A DNA stretch of 64,000 bases from Sphingobacterium faecium (lineage in GTDB: Bacteria > Bacteroidota > Bacteroidia > Sphingobacteriales > Sphingobacteriaceae). The notes under the pieces were generated by a model. That model was not told the DNA's origin, ran no database searches, and saw only the letters and a list, made by a program, of their open reading frames with translations. Positions 16,662-24,253 of the stretch are shown here, piece after piece. The DNA lies in contig NZ_QBKH01000001.1 in NCBI RefSeq assembly GCF_003054045.1, positions 434,001 to 498,000 of the forward strand, given 5' to 3'. The translations under genes were made by a program, and so were the position numbers. Every line of letters starts with the position of its first letter. Within the stretch, counting starts at the first letter, position 1.

Positions 16662-17954
16662 TTAATTTTCCTTTCGGATAGTAACCGCATTTTTATGAGC
16701 GTGAAGCCCCTCTAATTCCGCTAAAATCTCTACCGTAGATCCAATATTTACTAAACCTTCCTCACTAATATGTTGAAAAGTAATCTTTTTGACGAAAGAG
16801 TCAACAGAAACACCCGAATAAGATCTCGCATAACCCGACGTGGGCAATGTGTGATTGGTTCCTGAAGCATAATCTCCAGCACTTTCAGGAGTTAAGTGTC
16901 CTAAAAATACAGAACCTGCATTCAAAATAAGACGAACAAGACGTTCCCATTCATCTGTTTCTAAAATCAAATGCTCGGGAGCATAATAATTGCTAAAGGC
17001 AAGTGCTTCTTGCATATCAGCCACTAATACGGCATAAGAGTTTTCAATGGCTTTACTTGCTAATTCAAAACGGGGTAAAACGGCCAATTGCTTTTCTAAC
17101 TCCAGATTTACAGCATCAATAATAGCTGTAGAAGTTGCTACCAGTACTGCCTGACTATCGGCTCCATGCTCAGCTTGAGCTAACAGATCTGCAGCAACAA
17201 ATGATGCTGTTGCTGTTTGATCGGCAATCACTAATACCTCGGAAGGACCTGCCGGCATATCGATACTGACATTTGCCATTCCTTGAACAATACTCTTGGC
17301 TTTGGTCACAAACTGATTTCCAGGGCCAAATATCTTATCTACTTTTGGGATGGTTTCGGTACCAAATGCCATCGCTGCTATAGCTTGGGCACCACCTACC
17401 AAGTAAATACGCTCTATTTTTAACAATTTAAGGCAGTAGGCAACAAAGCCATTGATCTTACCACTTTTTTGAGGTGGAGAACAGACGACAATTTCTTTAC
17501 AACCCGCAATTCGCGCTGGCACACCCAGCATTAACAATGTACTGGGCAAAACAGCCGATCCTCCAGGGATATAGAGACCTACTTTTTCAATAGGGCGAAT
17601 TTCTCGCCAGCATTTTACTCCAATTGTAGTTTCTACCACACGCTCACGTTTTACTTGTGAAGAGTGGAATTTATGGATGTTTTGGAATGCAATCTCTAAA
17701 GCACGCTGTTGATCACGATTGATCGTTGATGCTAAGGCATCAATATCATCAGCATCAAGATAAAGCTTCTCTAATTCAACTTTGTCAAATTGATAAGCAT
17801 AGTTGATTAAAGCTAGATCCCCACTCTGACGTACTTCTTGAATAATATCCAAAACCGTATCTTGGATAGCATGTGAAGGATCTGTATTACGCGTAGTTAA
17901 CTCTTGCAGTTCAGCGGGAGATAACTTGGCATATTCAAAAGTTTTAAGCATCAT
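16662..17954 (-). CDS. hisD: histidinol dehydrogenase
   Basis: This 430-residue zinc enzyme carries out the last two steps of histidine synthesis, oxidising L-histidinol to histidine with NAD+. Signatures include YIPGGSAVLPSTLLM, IFGPGNQFVTKA, DMPAGPSEVLVIAD, QAEHGADSQAVL and YAPEHL with metal-binding His residues. It lies 33 nt after hisG on the same strand, and its transcript ends at the terminator at 16616-16648. The usual next genes, hisC and hisB, are not here. Confidence 0.98.
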   Translation of the reverse strand: MMLKTFEYAKLSPAELQELTTRNTDPSHAIQDTVLDIIQEVRQSGDLALINYAYQFDKVELEKLYLDADDIDALASTINRDQQRALEIAFQNIHKFHSSQVKRERVVETTIGVKCWREIRPIEKVGLYIPGGSAVLPSTLLMLGVPARIAGCKEIVVCSPPQKSGKINGFVAYCLKLLKIERIYLVGGAQAIAAMAFGTETIPKVDKIFGPGNQFVTKAKSIVQGMANVSIDMPAGPSEVLVIADQTATASFVAADLLAQAEHGADSQAVLVATSTAIIDAVNLELEKQLAVLPRFELASKAIENSYAVLVADMQEALAFSNYYAPEHLILETDEWERLVRLILNAGSVFLGHLTPESAGDYASGTNHTLPTSGYARSYSGVSVDSFVKKITFQHISEEGLVNIGSTVEILAELEGLHAHKNAVTIRKEN

Positions 17955-17987
17955 GGATTTTTTTTTAAGCGAAAATAGCCTATTTTT

Positions 17988-18839
17988 TTACATAATAATT
18001 TTCTCGATCGGCATCACCACAATTCCTTGGGCACCAGCAGATTTCAATTTGTTGATCTTGCCCCAGAAATCATCTTCTGAGATAACGGTGTGAACTGCGA
18101 CCCAACCTTCTTCAGCTAAAGGAACAACAGTAGGCGATTTTACCCCATGTAATAAAGCTGTAATGGTAGGTAGATTTATTTTCTCGACGTTAAGAACAAC
18201 ATATTTTGTTTCCTTCGCCAATAAGACGGACTGAATCCTTTGCAAAAGCTCCATCAGTATTTCATTGTCCTCTAATCCTGGACGACCAATAAGAATCGCT
18301 TCAGATTTGCGGACATCAGCAAATTGTTTAAGACCATTGTTTTTCAATGTTCCACCAGTAGATACAATATCGCAGATCGCATCACTCAATCCTAATCCTG
18401 GAGCGATTTCAACAGATCCAGAGATCATTTGGATATCTGCTTCAATGCGATATTCGTCTAAAAACTTCTTTAAGATAACAGGGTAGGAGGTTGCAATTGA
18501 TTTGCCATTGAGATCTTTTAGATCTTGAATTTTACTGTCTTTTTGAACAGCCAATTTTAAGGTGCATTTTCCAAAGCCTAAACGCTGCAGATAATTTACT
18601 TCAGATTCGGTTTCATCAATGACATTCTCACCAACAATGCCTAAATCAGCAATTCCCTGTTCCACATATCCTGGGATATCATCATCGCGAAGGAAAAGAA
18701 TTTCTAGTGGGAAATTGGAAACGGTTGTAATTAAAGAACTTTTATAGTTTTCGAAGTCAAGACCACAGTTTTTAAGTAATTGAACTGATTTTTCGTTTAA
18801 TCTACCCGATTTTTGGATAGCAATTTTAAGATTTTTCAA
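17988..18839 (-). CDS. hisG: ATP phosphoribosyltransferase, long form
   Basis: This 283-residue enzyme starts histidine synthesis by condensing ATP with PRPP. It is the long form, with a C-terminal regulatory domain that mediates histidine feedback. Visible features are IAIQKSGRLNEKS at the N-terminus, the substrate-binding stretch around DAICDIVSTGGTLKNNGL and the C-terminal segment KSAGAQGIVVMPIEKII. It is the first gene after the histidine leader and attenuator, so transcription should respond to histidyl-tRNA. Confidence 0.97.
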   Translation of the reverse strand: MKNLKIAIQKSGRLNEKSVQLLKNCGLDFENYKSSLITTVSNFPLEILFLRDDDIPGYVEQGIADLGIVGENVIDETESEVNYLQRLGFGKCTLKLAVQKDSKIQDLKDLNGKSIATSYPVILKKFLDEYRIEADIQMISGSVEIAPGLGLSDAICDIVSTGGTLKNNGLKQFADVRKSEAILIGRPGLEDNEILMELLQRIQSVLLAKETKYVVLNVEKINLPTITALLHGVKSPTVVPLAEEGWVAVHTVISEDDFWGKINKLKSAGAQGIVVMPIEKIIM

Positions 18840-18892
18840 AGCTTTATAATGTTAGCTGTAAATTATTAATATATAGAAATCAAACACAAGGG

Positions 18893-18916
18893 AAAAAAAT
18901 GCTTCACGTAGAAACA
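18893..18916 (-). terminator. attenuator (terminator hairpin) of the his leader
   Basis: On the minus strand TGTTTC and GAAGCA pair around TACGT and are followed by seven T. The stem is short and includes one G-U pair. It lies between the His-rich leader peptide and hisG, where a conditional terminator is expected. CACGTA within the His-codon region (18965-18970) could pair with TACGTG here (18905-18910), and may contribute to an alternative fold. Confidence 0.65.
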
Positions 18917-18922
18917 CACTTA

Positions 18923-18982
18923 TTACATATCGCCGCAATGGCGATGATGCATATGAAAGTGATGTACGTGTGCAAAAATCAT
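18923..18982 (-). CDS. hisL: histidine-rich leader peptide of the hisGD operon
   Basis: This 19-codon minus-strand ORF encodes MIFAHVHHFHMHHRHCGDM, with seven histidines in eleven positions. It starts 20 nt downstream of a clear promoter and is followed by a hairpin at 18929-18945 (ATCGCC with GGCGAT) and the terminator hairpin at 18893-18916, then hisG. This is the classic layout of his attenuation, in which a ribosome stalled at His codons when charged tRNA-His is low prevents termination. The ORF and structure are seen directly; the mechanism follows the known enterobacterial case. Confidence 0.88.
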   Translation of the reverse strand: MIFAHVHHFHMHHRHCGDM

Positions 18983-19001
18983 GTTTGTATTAATAATGAG
19001 T

Positions 19002-19032
19002 CAAAAATAATACTTTGTTAATAGAAATCAAA
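19002..19032 (-). promoter_or_regulatory. promoter of the hisL-hisGD transcription unit
   Basis: On the minus strand TTTG (19032-19029), exactly 19 nt, and TATTTTTG (19009-19002) fit the Bacteroidota consensus in both boxes and spacing. It lies 20 nt upstream of the leader peptide start. Confidence 0.8.
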
Positions 19033-19328
19033 TTAAAATAGCTATTAATTGATAAAAATAAAATAGACATCGCTTAAATGTGATATTTATGTATTTAAAT
19101 ACTCTTTTTCCTATTATGATTTAAAAAATATTAGCATCATCTATCAATTTTTTTCTTTGTAAGAAGCGATATTAGCTTCTTACAAAGAGACCTAATCGAC
19201 CAACCCACAACATTATTACATAAGGAGGGCAATTATAATTTTATAGTCTCAAATTTAATATTAATTTTAAAACTCTCAATTTGAAAGAATAGAAGAGATA
19301 AACACAACCGAAAATAATAAGCTATCAT
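19033..19328. other. intergenic region with a strong inverted repeat upstream of the oxidoreductase pair
   Basis: A perfect 14-bp inverted repeat (arms 19154-19167 and 19175-19188; TCTTTGTAAGAAGC) with a 7-nt loop lies about 140 bp before the oxidoreductase start. No T-run follows on either strand, so it is not a simple terminator. No ORF is seen in the gap. A run TAAGGAGGG at 19220-19228 is too far from the ATG to act on it. Confidence 0.55.
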
Positions 19329-20618
19329 ATGAATTTAGAAAATCTAAATCGCCGTTCTTTTCTAAAGAAAACAAATACTATGGTTTTGGGCACTGCTTTA
19401 GCAGCTTCAAGTCTAGACTTGTATGCCACGAATGCTTCGAAGAAAATTAAAATCGGCCTTGTAGGTTGCGGAGGTAGAGGGACAGGAGCAGCTTCACAGG
19501 CCTTGCGTGCAGATCCAAATGTCATCATTACGGCTGTTGCCGATATATTTCAAGATCAAGTAGACCTATGTCTTGATTCTTTAAAACAAATTTCTAAAGA
19601 TCAAGTCAAAGTAAACGATAAAAATATATTTTTAGGTTTTCTAGGCTTTCAAAAATTGATGGATACAGATGTGGATGTGGTATTGCTCTGTTCACCACCA
19701 AATTTTAGACCTGATCATTTGGAAGAAGCCGTGAAAAAAGGAAAACATATTTTTTGTGAAAAACCGGTAGCTGTGGATATTCCCAATCTGAAAAGAGTTT
19801 TTGAAAGTGTAAAGATTGCAAAAGATAAAAACCTTTGTCTGGTGAGTGGTTTTTGTTTTCGCTATGCAACACCAAACCGTGAAATTTTTCAAAGGATCAA
19901 ACAAGGAGATATTGGTGATATACAATCCATTTCTACCTTTAGATTTGGAGGCGAATTGTCACATAAAGATAGGCAGGCAGATTGGTCTGATTTGGAGTAT
20001 CAGTTGCGAAACTGGTTTTATTTTCAAAGATATTCAGGCGATTTGATCGTAGAGCAGGCGATACATAGTGTCGATATGATGTCTTGGGCATTAGGTGATA
20101 TTGTCCCCAAGACCATTATCGCCACAGGTGGAAGACAGTCTCGTGAACGAGATAAATTTGGAAATGTTTTTGACCATATGTCGATCGAATTTGATTATGG
20201 TAATGGATTGAAAGGTTTTCATTCCTGTCGCCAACAGAATGGTACAGATTCAAGAAATACAGTTGATGTTATTGGAAAAAATGGACGAGCAAACCTAAAT
20301 ATTCCTTCCAATTTTGAAGTCTATGGTGATAAACCTTGGAAATTTACTGGAAGAAATAATAATATGTATCAAACTCAGCACGATGAACTTTTTCAAGCGC
20401 TCCGCAATAAGAAAGTCATCAATGATGGTCCACATCTTGCTAATAGTACCTTGCTTGCCATTTGGTCTCGAACAGCTGCATACACAGGAAAAGCGATCAC
20501 GTATGACCAGATTATGCAGTCTACTGAAGTATTAGGACCAACCTCTGCGGAGTATGATTGGAAGATGCAAGCCGATAATCGTGCGATTCCTCAACCCGGG
20601 AAAACACCTTTTATTTAA
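19329..20618 (+). CDS. Tat-exported Gfo/Idh/MocA-family oxidoreductase
   Basis: This 429-residue protein starts with a twin-arginine-type signal (NRRSFLKKTNTMVLGTALAASS), so it is probably moved folded to the periplasm. A Rossmann fold follows (IKIGLVGCGGRGTGAA), then the family motif CEKPVAVD with the conserved Lys, and the C-terminal alpha/beta domain. Such enzymes oxidise or rearrange sugars, inositol or glycosides with a bound NAD(P) cofactor. It is only 3 nt from a second oxidoreductase of the same superfamily. Substrate is unknown. Confidence 0.92.
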   Translation: MNLENLNRRSFLKKTNTMVLGTALAASSLDLYATNASKKIKIGLVGCGGRGTGAASQALRADPNVIITAVADIFQDQVDLCLDSLKQISKDQVKVNDKNIFLGFLGFQKLMDTDVDVVLLCSPPNFRPDHLEEAVKKGKHIFCEKPVAVDIPNLKRVFESVKIAKDKNLCLVSGFCFRYATPNREIFQRIKQGDIGDIQSISTFRFGGELSHKDRQADWSDLEYQLRNWFYFQRYSGDLIVEQAIHSVDMMSWALGDIVPKTIIATGGRQSRERDKFGNVFDHMSIEFDYGNGLKGFHSCRQQNGTDSRNTVDVIGKNGRANLNIPSNFEVYGDKPWKFTGRNNNMYQTQHDELFQALRNKKVINDGPHLANSTLLAIWSRTAAYTGKAITYDQIMQSTEVLGPTSAEYDWKMQADNRAIPQPGKTPFI

Positions 20619-20621
20619 GAT

Positions 20622-21695
20622 ATGAAGACAGTAATTAACATATTAGTCGTTGGATGTGGTAATATGGGCGCTTCGCATGCGCGTGCTTACCATGATCTTG
20701 CTGGATTTGAAATTGTTGGTCTCGTGTCTCGTGGGACGAGTAAGACCGTGTTAAATAAATCCCTTAATACCAATTATCCTGAATTTGATAATTTTGAGCA
20801 GGCACTTTTAGTTACAAAACCCGACGCTGTCTGTATTTCTACTTATCCTGATACACATGAAAACTATGCTATTAAAGCCTTTGAAGCGGGTGCTCATGTT
20901 TTTATCGAAAAACCTTTAGCGGATACGGTACTAGGAGCGCAACATGTTATTGATGCGGCTTTAAGGTATCAGAAAAAGCTCGTGGTTGGATATATTTTAC
21001 GTTACCACCCTTCTTGGGAAAAGTTTATTGCGATCAGTCGTACGTTAGGGACCCCATTGGTGATGCGTATGAATCTGAACCAGCAGAGTCATGGATACAT
21101 GTGGAATGTGCATCGTAACTTAATGGAGAGCTTGAGTCCCATAGTCGATTGTGGCGTGCATTATATTGATGTTATGTGTCAAATGACTGATGCAAAACCG
21201 ATCCGTGTTTCTGCGATAGGAGCAAGATTAACAACAGATATACCTGAGACAAACTATAATTATGGGCAGCTTCAGTTGCATTTTGATGATGGTTCTGTTG
21301 GTTGGTATGAAGCAGGTTGGGGACCTATGGTGAGTCAGACGGCTTTTTTTGTTAAAGATGTATTTGGACCTAAAGGATCAGTATCTATCGTTCCTAATGA
21401 TGCTGTGAAAGAAGGAGTTTCGGACTCTGTTGAGGCACATACCAAAACAGAGTCAATTCGCGTTCATCATGCTAATATAGATGTGGATAATGAATTTTTA
21501 AAAGCTGATGAATGGATTAGACTCGAAGATGAACCTACGCATCAGGATTTATGTAATCGTGAACAGTTGTTTTTTCAAAAAGCAATCATCGAAGATATGG
21601 ATTTGACAAAACAAGCTGAAGATGCTATAAATAGTTTGCGTATTGCATTTGCCTGTGATGAAGCTGTAAAAACAAAAAGGATCATTGATCTATAA
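20622..21695 (+). CDS. Gfo/Idh/MocA-family oxidoreductase, cytoplasmic
   Basis: This 357-residue protein has no signal peptide. It starts with a Rossmann fold (ILVVGCGNMGASHARAY) and carries IEKPLADTV with the conserved Lys. The C-terminal domain includes HRNLMESLSPIVDCGVHYIDVM, with the family's active-site histidine region. It starts 3 nt after the Tat-exported paralogue, so the two are one operon and probably act on related sugars in different compartments. Substrate is not known. Confidence 0.92.
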   Translation: MKTVINILVVGCGNMGASHARAYHDLAGFEIVGLVSRGTSKTVLNKSLNTNYPEFDNFEQALLVTKPDAVCISTYPDTHENYAIKAFEAGAHVFIEKPLADTVLGAQHVIDAALRYQKKLVVGYILRYHPSWEKFIAISRTLGTPLVMRMNLNQQSHGYMWNVHRNLMESLSPIVDCGVHYIDVMCQMTDAKPIRVSAIGARLTTDIPETNYNYGQLQLHFDDGSVGWYEAGWGPMVSQTAFFVKDVFGPKGSVSIVPNDAVKEGVSDSVEAHTKTESIRVHHANIDVDNEFLKADEWIRLEDEPTHQDLCNREQLFFQKAIIEDMDLTKQAEDAINSLRIAFACDEAVKTKRIIDL

Positions 21696-21839
21696 ATGAT
21701 AAATGGTAAAAAAATAGATCAGAAATCATATTTGAGTGGAACCTAAGAAAGGAGTTGGATGCGAATTGGAAAAATTTACATCGCTATTTTAGTTTAGATC
21801 AACAAAAAGGAACTAAATCAACGAAATAATTTTTTATTG

Positions 21840-21870
21840 CAAAAGATAGATCATTTTGGTCTATCTTTTG
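21840..21870 (+). terminator. terminator of the oxidoreductase pair
   Basis: An 11-bp stem (CAAAAGATAGA with TCTATCTTTTG, 9-nt loop) lies 145 nt after the second oxidoreductase. It is followed by TTGTTT, so the U-tract is imperfect. Confidence 0.6.
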
Positions 21871-21882
21871 TTGTTTACGAGC

Positions 21883-21890
21883 TATATTTG
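21883..21890 (+). promoter_or_regulatory. -7 promoter element of the GLPGLI-like gene
   Basis: TATATTTG matches TAnnTTTG and ends only 6 nt before the ATG at 21897. Transcription would start at or next to the start codon, so the mRNA may be leaderless. No ideal -33 box is seen. Confidence 0.5.
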
Positions 21891-21896
21891 TAATGT

Positions 21897-23147
21897 ATGA
21901 AAAAGTTGGTTCATGTTGTATTTCTGACCATACTATTATCCCATTCTGCAATAGCACAGGATAAAGTATGGCAAATGAAAGTAAGTTTTAAGGGACAGAT
22001 CGCGCTCGAAGAATTAGAGAAATCAGTACCCGAATTTGCGGTCGATTTTTATGAACCTTTTATAAAGGGGGGAGTAGCTATTAAAGAAGTTGTCATCTTC
22101 ACATCTCCCTCGAAAATTAAATCTGTAGACAATCAAGGTCATGTGTTGATCGCAGATCGGATTCAAAAACAGGAATATTCCTTTACAAAAGGTGATGACT
22201 TGTTGTCTCAAGATGCTTTATCCCATGAATATCCATTACTGAAAGATCCTAGACATGAAGAGGATGCTTATCTTACTTTGGAGAATGAAGCTGAAAAAGA
22301 AATTATAAATGGTATCAGCTGTGTCAAGGCAAAATTAAAAGTTATTGATCCCAATGCTGGCGAGGTTACTATGATGGTCTGGTACGCACCCGAGTTGCCA
22401 AGTTATTACTTGAGTAGCTTACCTTTCTTGATCAATATCCCCGGGGCTGTTTTGAAATTAAATGATCAGGTTCATGAAGAGTTGGGTTTTGAAGTTTCTG
22501 AATTAAAGAAACTCGCTGACTTAAAAGAGTTTGATTTACCTGATGATGTGAAAATCGTCAAATTATCTGCTACTGAGGGAAGTAATCTAGAAGATGCAAG
22601 TGTATTTCAAGATGCTTTTGAGCTGAAAGCTCCCCTAAAGTGGTTTTCACAGCAGAACGCATCTTATGGTGATGAACATTTATTTGGCGTTAAAAAAACA
22701 GATGGTACCATTGTACAACCTGCAAATTTCTATTCGATTGATGTGCTGAATAAAAAGAGAGCAATCGTATCGGATAGCAGTAGCCTATTTTGGATCATTG
22801 ATGATGAAGCTAAGAAAATAAATCGCGTAGGGTTTGAAGTTCTCTACGGTATCAATGATGAAAATATGGTCTATGCCATAGAAGACCAATATGGCATTAT
22901 TAACGCATCAGGAGTTTCTATCATTGGGGGCTTAACGAATATCAGCAATTTTGTTGGAACATATCTGTTATTTTCGGAAAATAATAAACAAGGGTTATTA
23001 GATTTCAATGGAAAGGTTGTTCTTAAACCGACTCTGGATTTTATAGATACGGATGATCAGGGTAATATTTTAGTTAAAGATCTGAAAGTTAGTCCACAAG
23101 TGCAGCAATATTCGCTAACTGATTTTCAAGCAAAGTATCTGAAATAA
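21897..23147 (+). CDS. exported GLPGLI-like protein with a WG-repeat-like C-terminus
   Basis: This 416-residue protein has a signal peptide (MKKLVHVVFLTILLSHSAIAQ). The first half includes MVWYAPELPSYY followed by NIPGAVLKLN, which resembles the WYT-x-IP and GLPGLI motifs of the GLPGLI family. The second half (KTDGTIVQPANF, DQYGIINASG, NKQGLLDFNGKVVLKPTLDF) looks like degenerate WG repeats. Function is unknown; it is likely periplasmic or surface-attached. It is a single gene between two terminators. Confidence 0.75.
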   Translation: MKKLVHVVFLTILLSHSAIAQDKVWQMKVSFKGQIALEELEKSVPEFAVDFYEPFIKGGVAIKEVVIFTSPSKIKSVDNQGHVLIADRIQKQEYSFTKGDDLLSQDALSHEYPLLKDPRHEEDAYLTLENEAEKEIINGISCVKAKLKVIDPNAGEVTMMVWYAPELPSYYLSSLPFLINIPGAVLKLNDQVHEELGFEVSELKKLADLKEFDLPDDVKIVKLSATEGSNLEDASVFQDAFELKAPLKWFSQQNASYGDEHLFGVKKTDGTIVQPANFYSIDVLNKKRAIVSDSSSLFWIIDDEAKKINRVGFEVLYGINDENMVYAIEDQYGIINASGVSIIGGLTNISNFVGTYLLFSENNKQGLLDFNGKVVLKPTLDFIDTDDQGNILVKDLKVSPQVQQYSLTDFQAKYLK

Positions 23148-23160
23148 GTAAAGAAATCTT

Positions 23161-23203
23161 CATCCACAAAAAAGGCGATCATTGATCGCCTTTTTTGTGG
23201 ATG
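23161..23203. terminator. bidirectional terminator with 20-bp arms between the GLPGLI-like gene and queE
   Basis: Perfect 20-bp arms surround a 3-nt loop (ATT). The inner stem GGCGATC with GATCGCC is flanked by six A and six T and by CATCCAC with GTGGATG outside. It serves both converging genes. The arms are unusually long for a simple terminator. Confidence 0.92.
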
Positions 23204-23216
23204 AATCCCTTATGGA

Positions 23217-23840
23217 TTAAGGGATATTTAAATACTTATGGGTCTGAAGAGAGATATTCCATTTTGGATTATCTTTCACATGATCAATGATCAATGGAGT
23301 CATTTCAGAATATTTGGACCATTCGGGCTGCAAGTATAATTTACAATTGCTATTAACTAATTTTGAGTGCTCTTCGGCCCATTCAAAATCACTTTTATTG
23401 AAAACAATGACTTTTAATTCACCTGCTGCTTCTAAAACATCTTTCCTAGGAGCTTTGAATTTCTTTGGAGATAGACATATCCAGTCCCATTCACCACTTA
23501 GTGGATAGGCTCCTGATGTTTCAATAAAAGTTTGAATCCCAGCTTCGTGCAGTCCTTTTGTTAGATAGTCTAAATTATATATTAAGGGTTCTCCTCCAGT
23601 GATTACAACTGTTTTAGCTGGATATTTTTTAGCATTTTCAATGATCTGGTCAGCAGTAGTCAGCGGGTGTAAAGTAGCATCCCAGCTTTCTTTGACATCA
23701 CACCAGTGACAACCGACATCACATCCTCCCAATCGAATAAAATATGCAGCTTTTCCTGTGTGAAATCCCTCTCCCTGAATTGTATAGAATTCTTCCATCA
23801 ACGGAAGTAAAGTACCGTCTTCTGGAACTTGATGTGACAT
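23217..23840 (-). CDS. queE: 7-carboxy-7-deazaguanine synthase (radical SAM)
   Basis: This 207-residue radical SAM enzyme converts carboxy-tetrahydropterin to 7-carboxy-7-deazaguanine in queuosine synthesis. The N-terminal segment MEEFYTIQGEGFHTGKAAYFIRLGG is typical. The cluster motif is CDVGCHWCD (Cys-x3-Cys-x2-Cys, the QueE spacing), followed by VITGGEPL. The length is typical. No other queuosine genes are nearby. Confidence 0.95.
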   Translation of the reverse strand: MSHQVPEDGTLLPLMEEFYTIQGEGFHTGKAAYFIRLGGCDVGCHWCDVKESWDATLHPLTTADQIIENAKKYPAKTVVITGGEPLIYNLDYLTKGLHEAGIQTFIETSGAYPLSGEWDWICLSPKKFKAPRKDVLEAAGELKVIVFNKSDFEWAEEHSKLVNSNCKLYLQPEWSKYSEMTPLIIDHVKDNPKWNISLQTHKYLNIP

Positions 23841-23859
23841 AGTAATGAATTTAAGATTG

Positions 23860-23867
23860 CAAAAATA
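23860..23867 (-). promoter_or_regulatory. -7 promoter element of queE
   Basis: On the minus strand this reads TATTTTTG, 19 nt before the start codon. A matching -33 box is not clear. Confidence 0.5.
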
Positions 23868-24253
23868 ATAAAAAAGATTGTGATATCTGGAGTGTTTTCA
23901 ATTCATTACTTTTAAATTAGATAGGAATCTCACTCACTCTACAATCATAACGATAAAAAAATCATTCCATATTCTGGTTTAGTTTTTCTATCGCCAATAT
24001 GCGTTTGCTATCCTTGGTTAAGGAAGTAAAAGCCTTTCAATAGGGAGAGGACGCTAAAATGTAGCTCACGATAATGGAGTATGAGTAAAGAGTTAAAAGT
24101 GTAGTTGTCGATTATTTTCAGTATATTTGATGGATAATGAATCTATTATCAGATTTTAAGTGTTAAGCTTTGCCGATTAGAAGCAACTTAGTATGTTGTG
24201 AATCTGTAAAGTATTGTTTTATAAATAATTACTAAAAATAATCATATTTGTTG
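23868..24253. other. intergenic region between queE and thrS
   Basis: About 390 bp without a convincing ORF. A possible -7 element for the thrS operon (TATATTTG) lies at 24122-24129, with a poorly spaced TTG in front. A small inverted repeat (GATAAT with ATTATC) follows at about 24134-24151. I see no threonine-rich leader peptide or T-box-like terminator. Confidence 0.5.

Noticed and set aside
16277..16690. 137-codon minus-strand frame opposite the LEA-like lipoprotein gene
   Set aside because: It is a by-product of the repetitive Ala/Lys codons on the plus strand, runs through the terminator and lacks a start signal.
23868..24253. A threonine attenuator or T-box before thrS
   Set aside because: No Thr-rich short ORF, specifier loop or terminator was found; only small AT-rich pairings are present.
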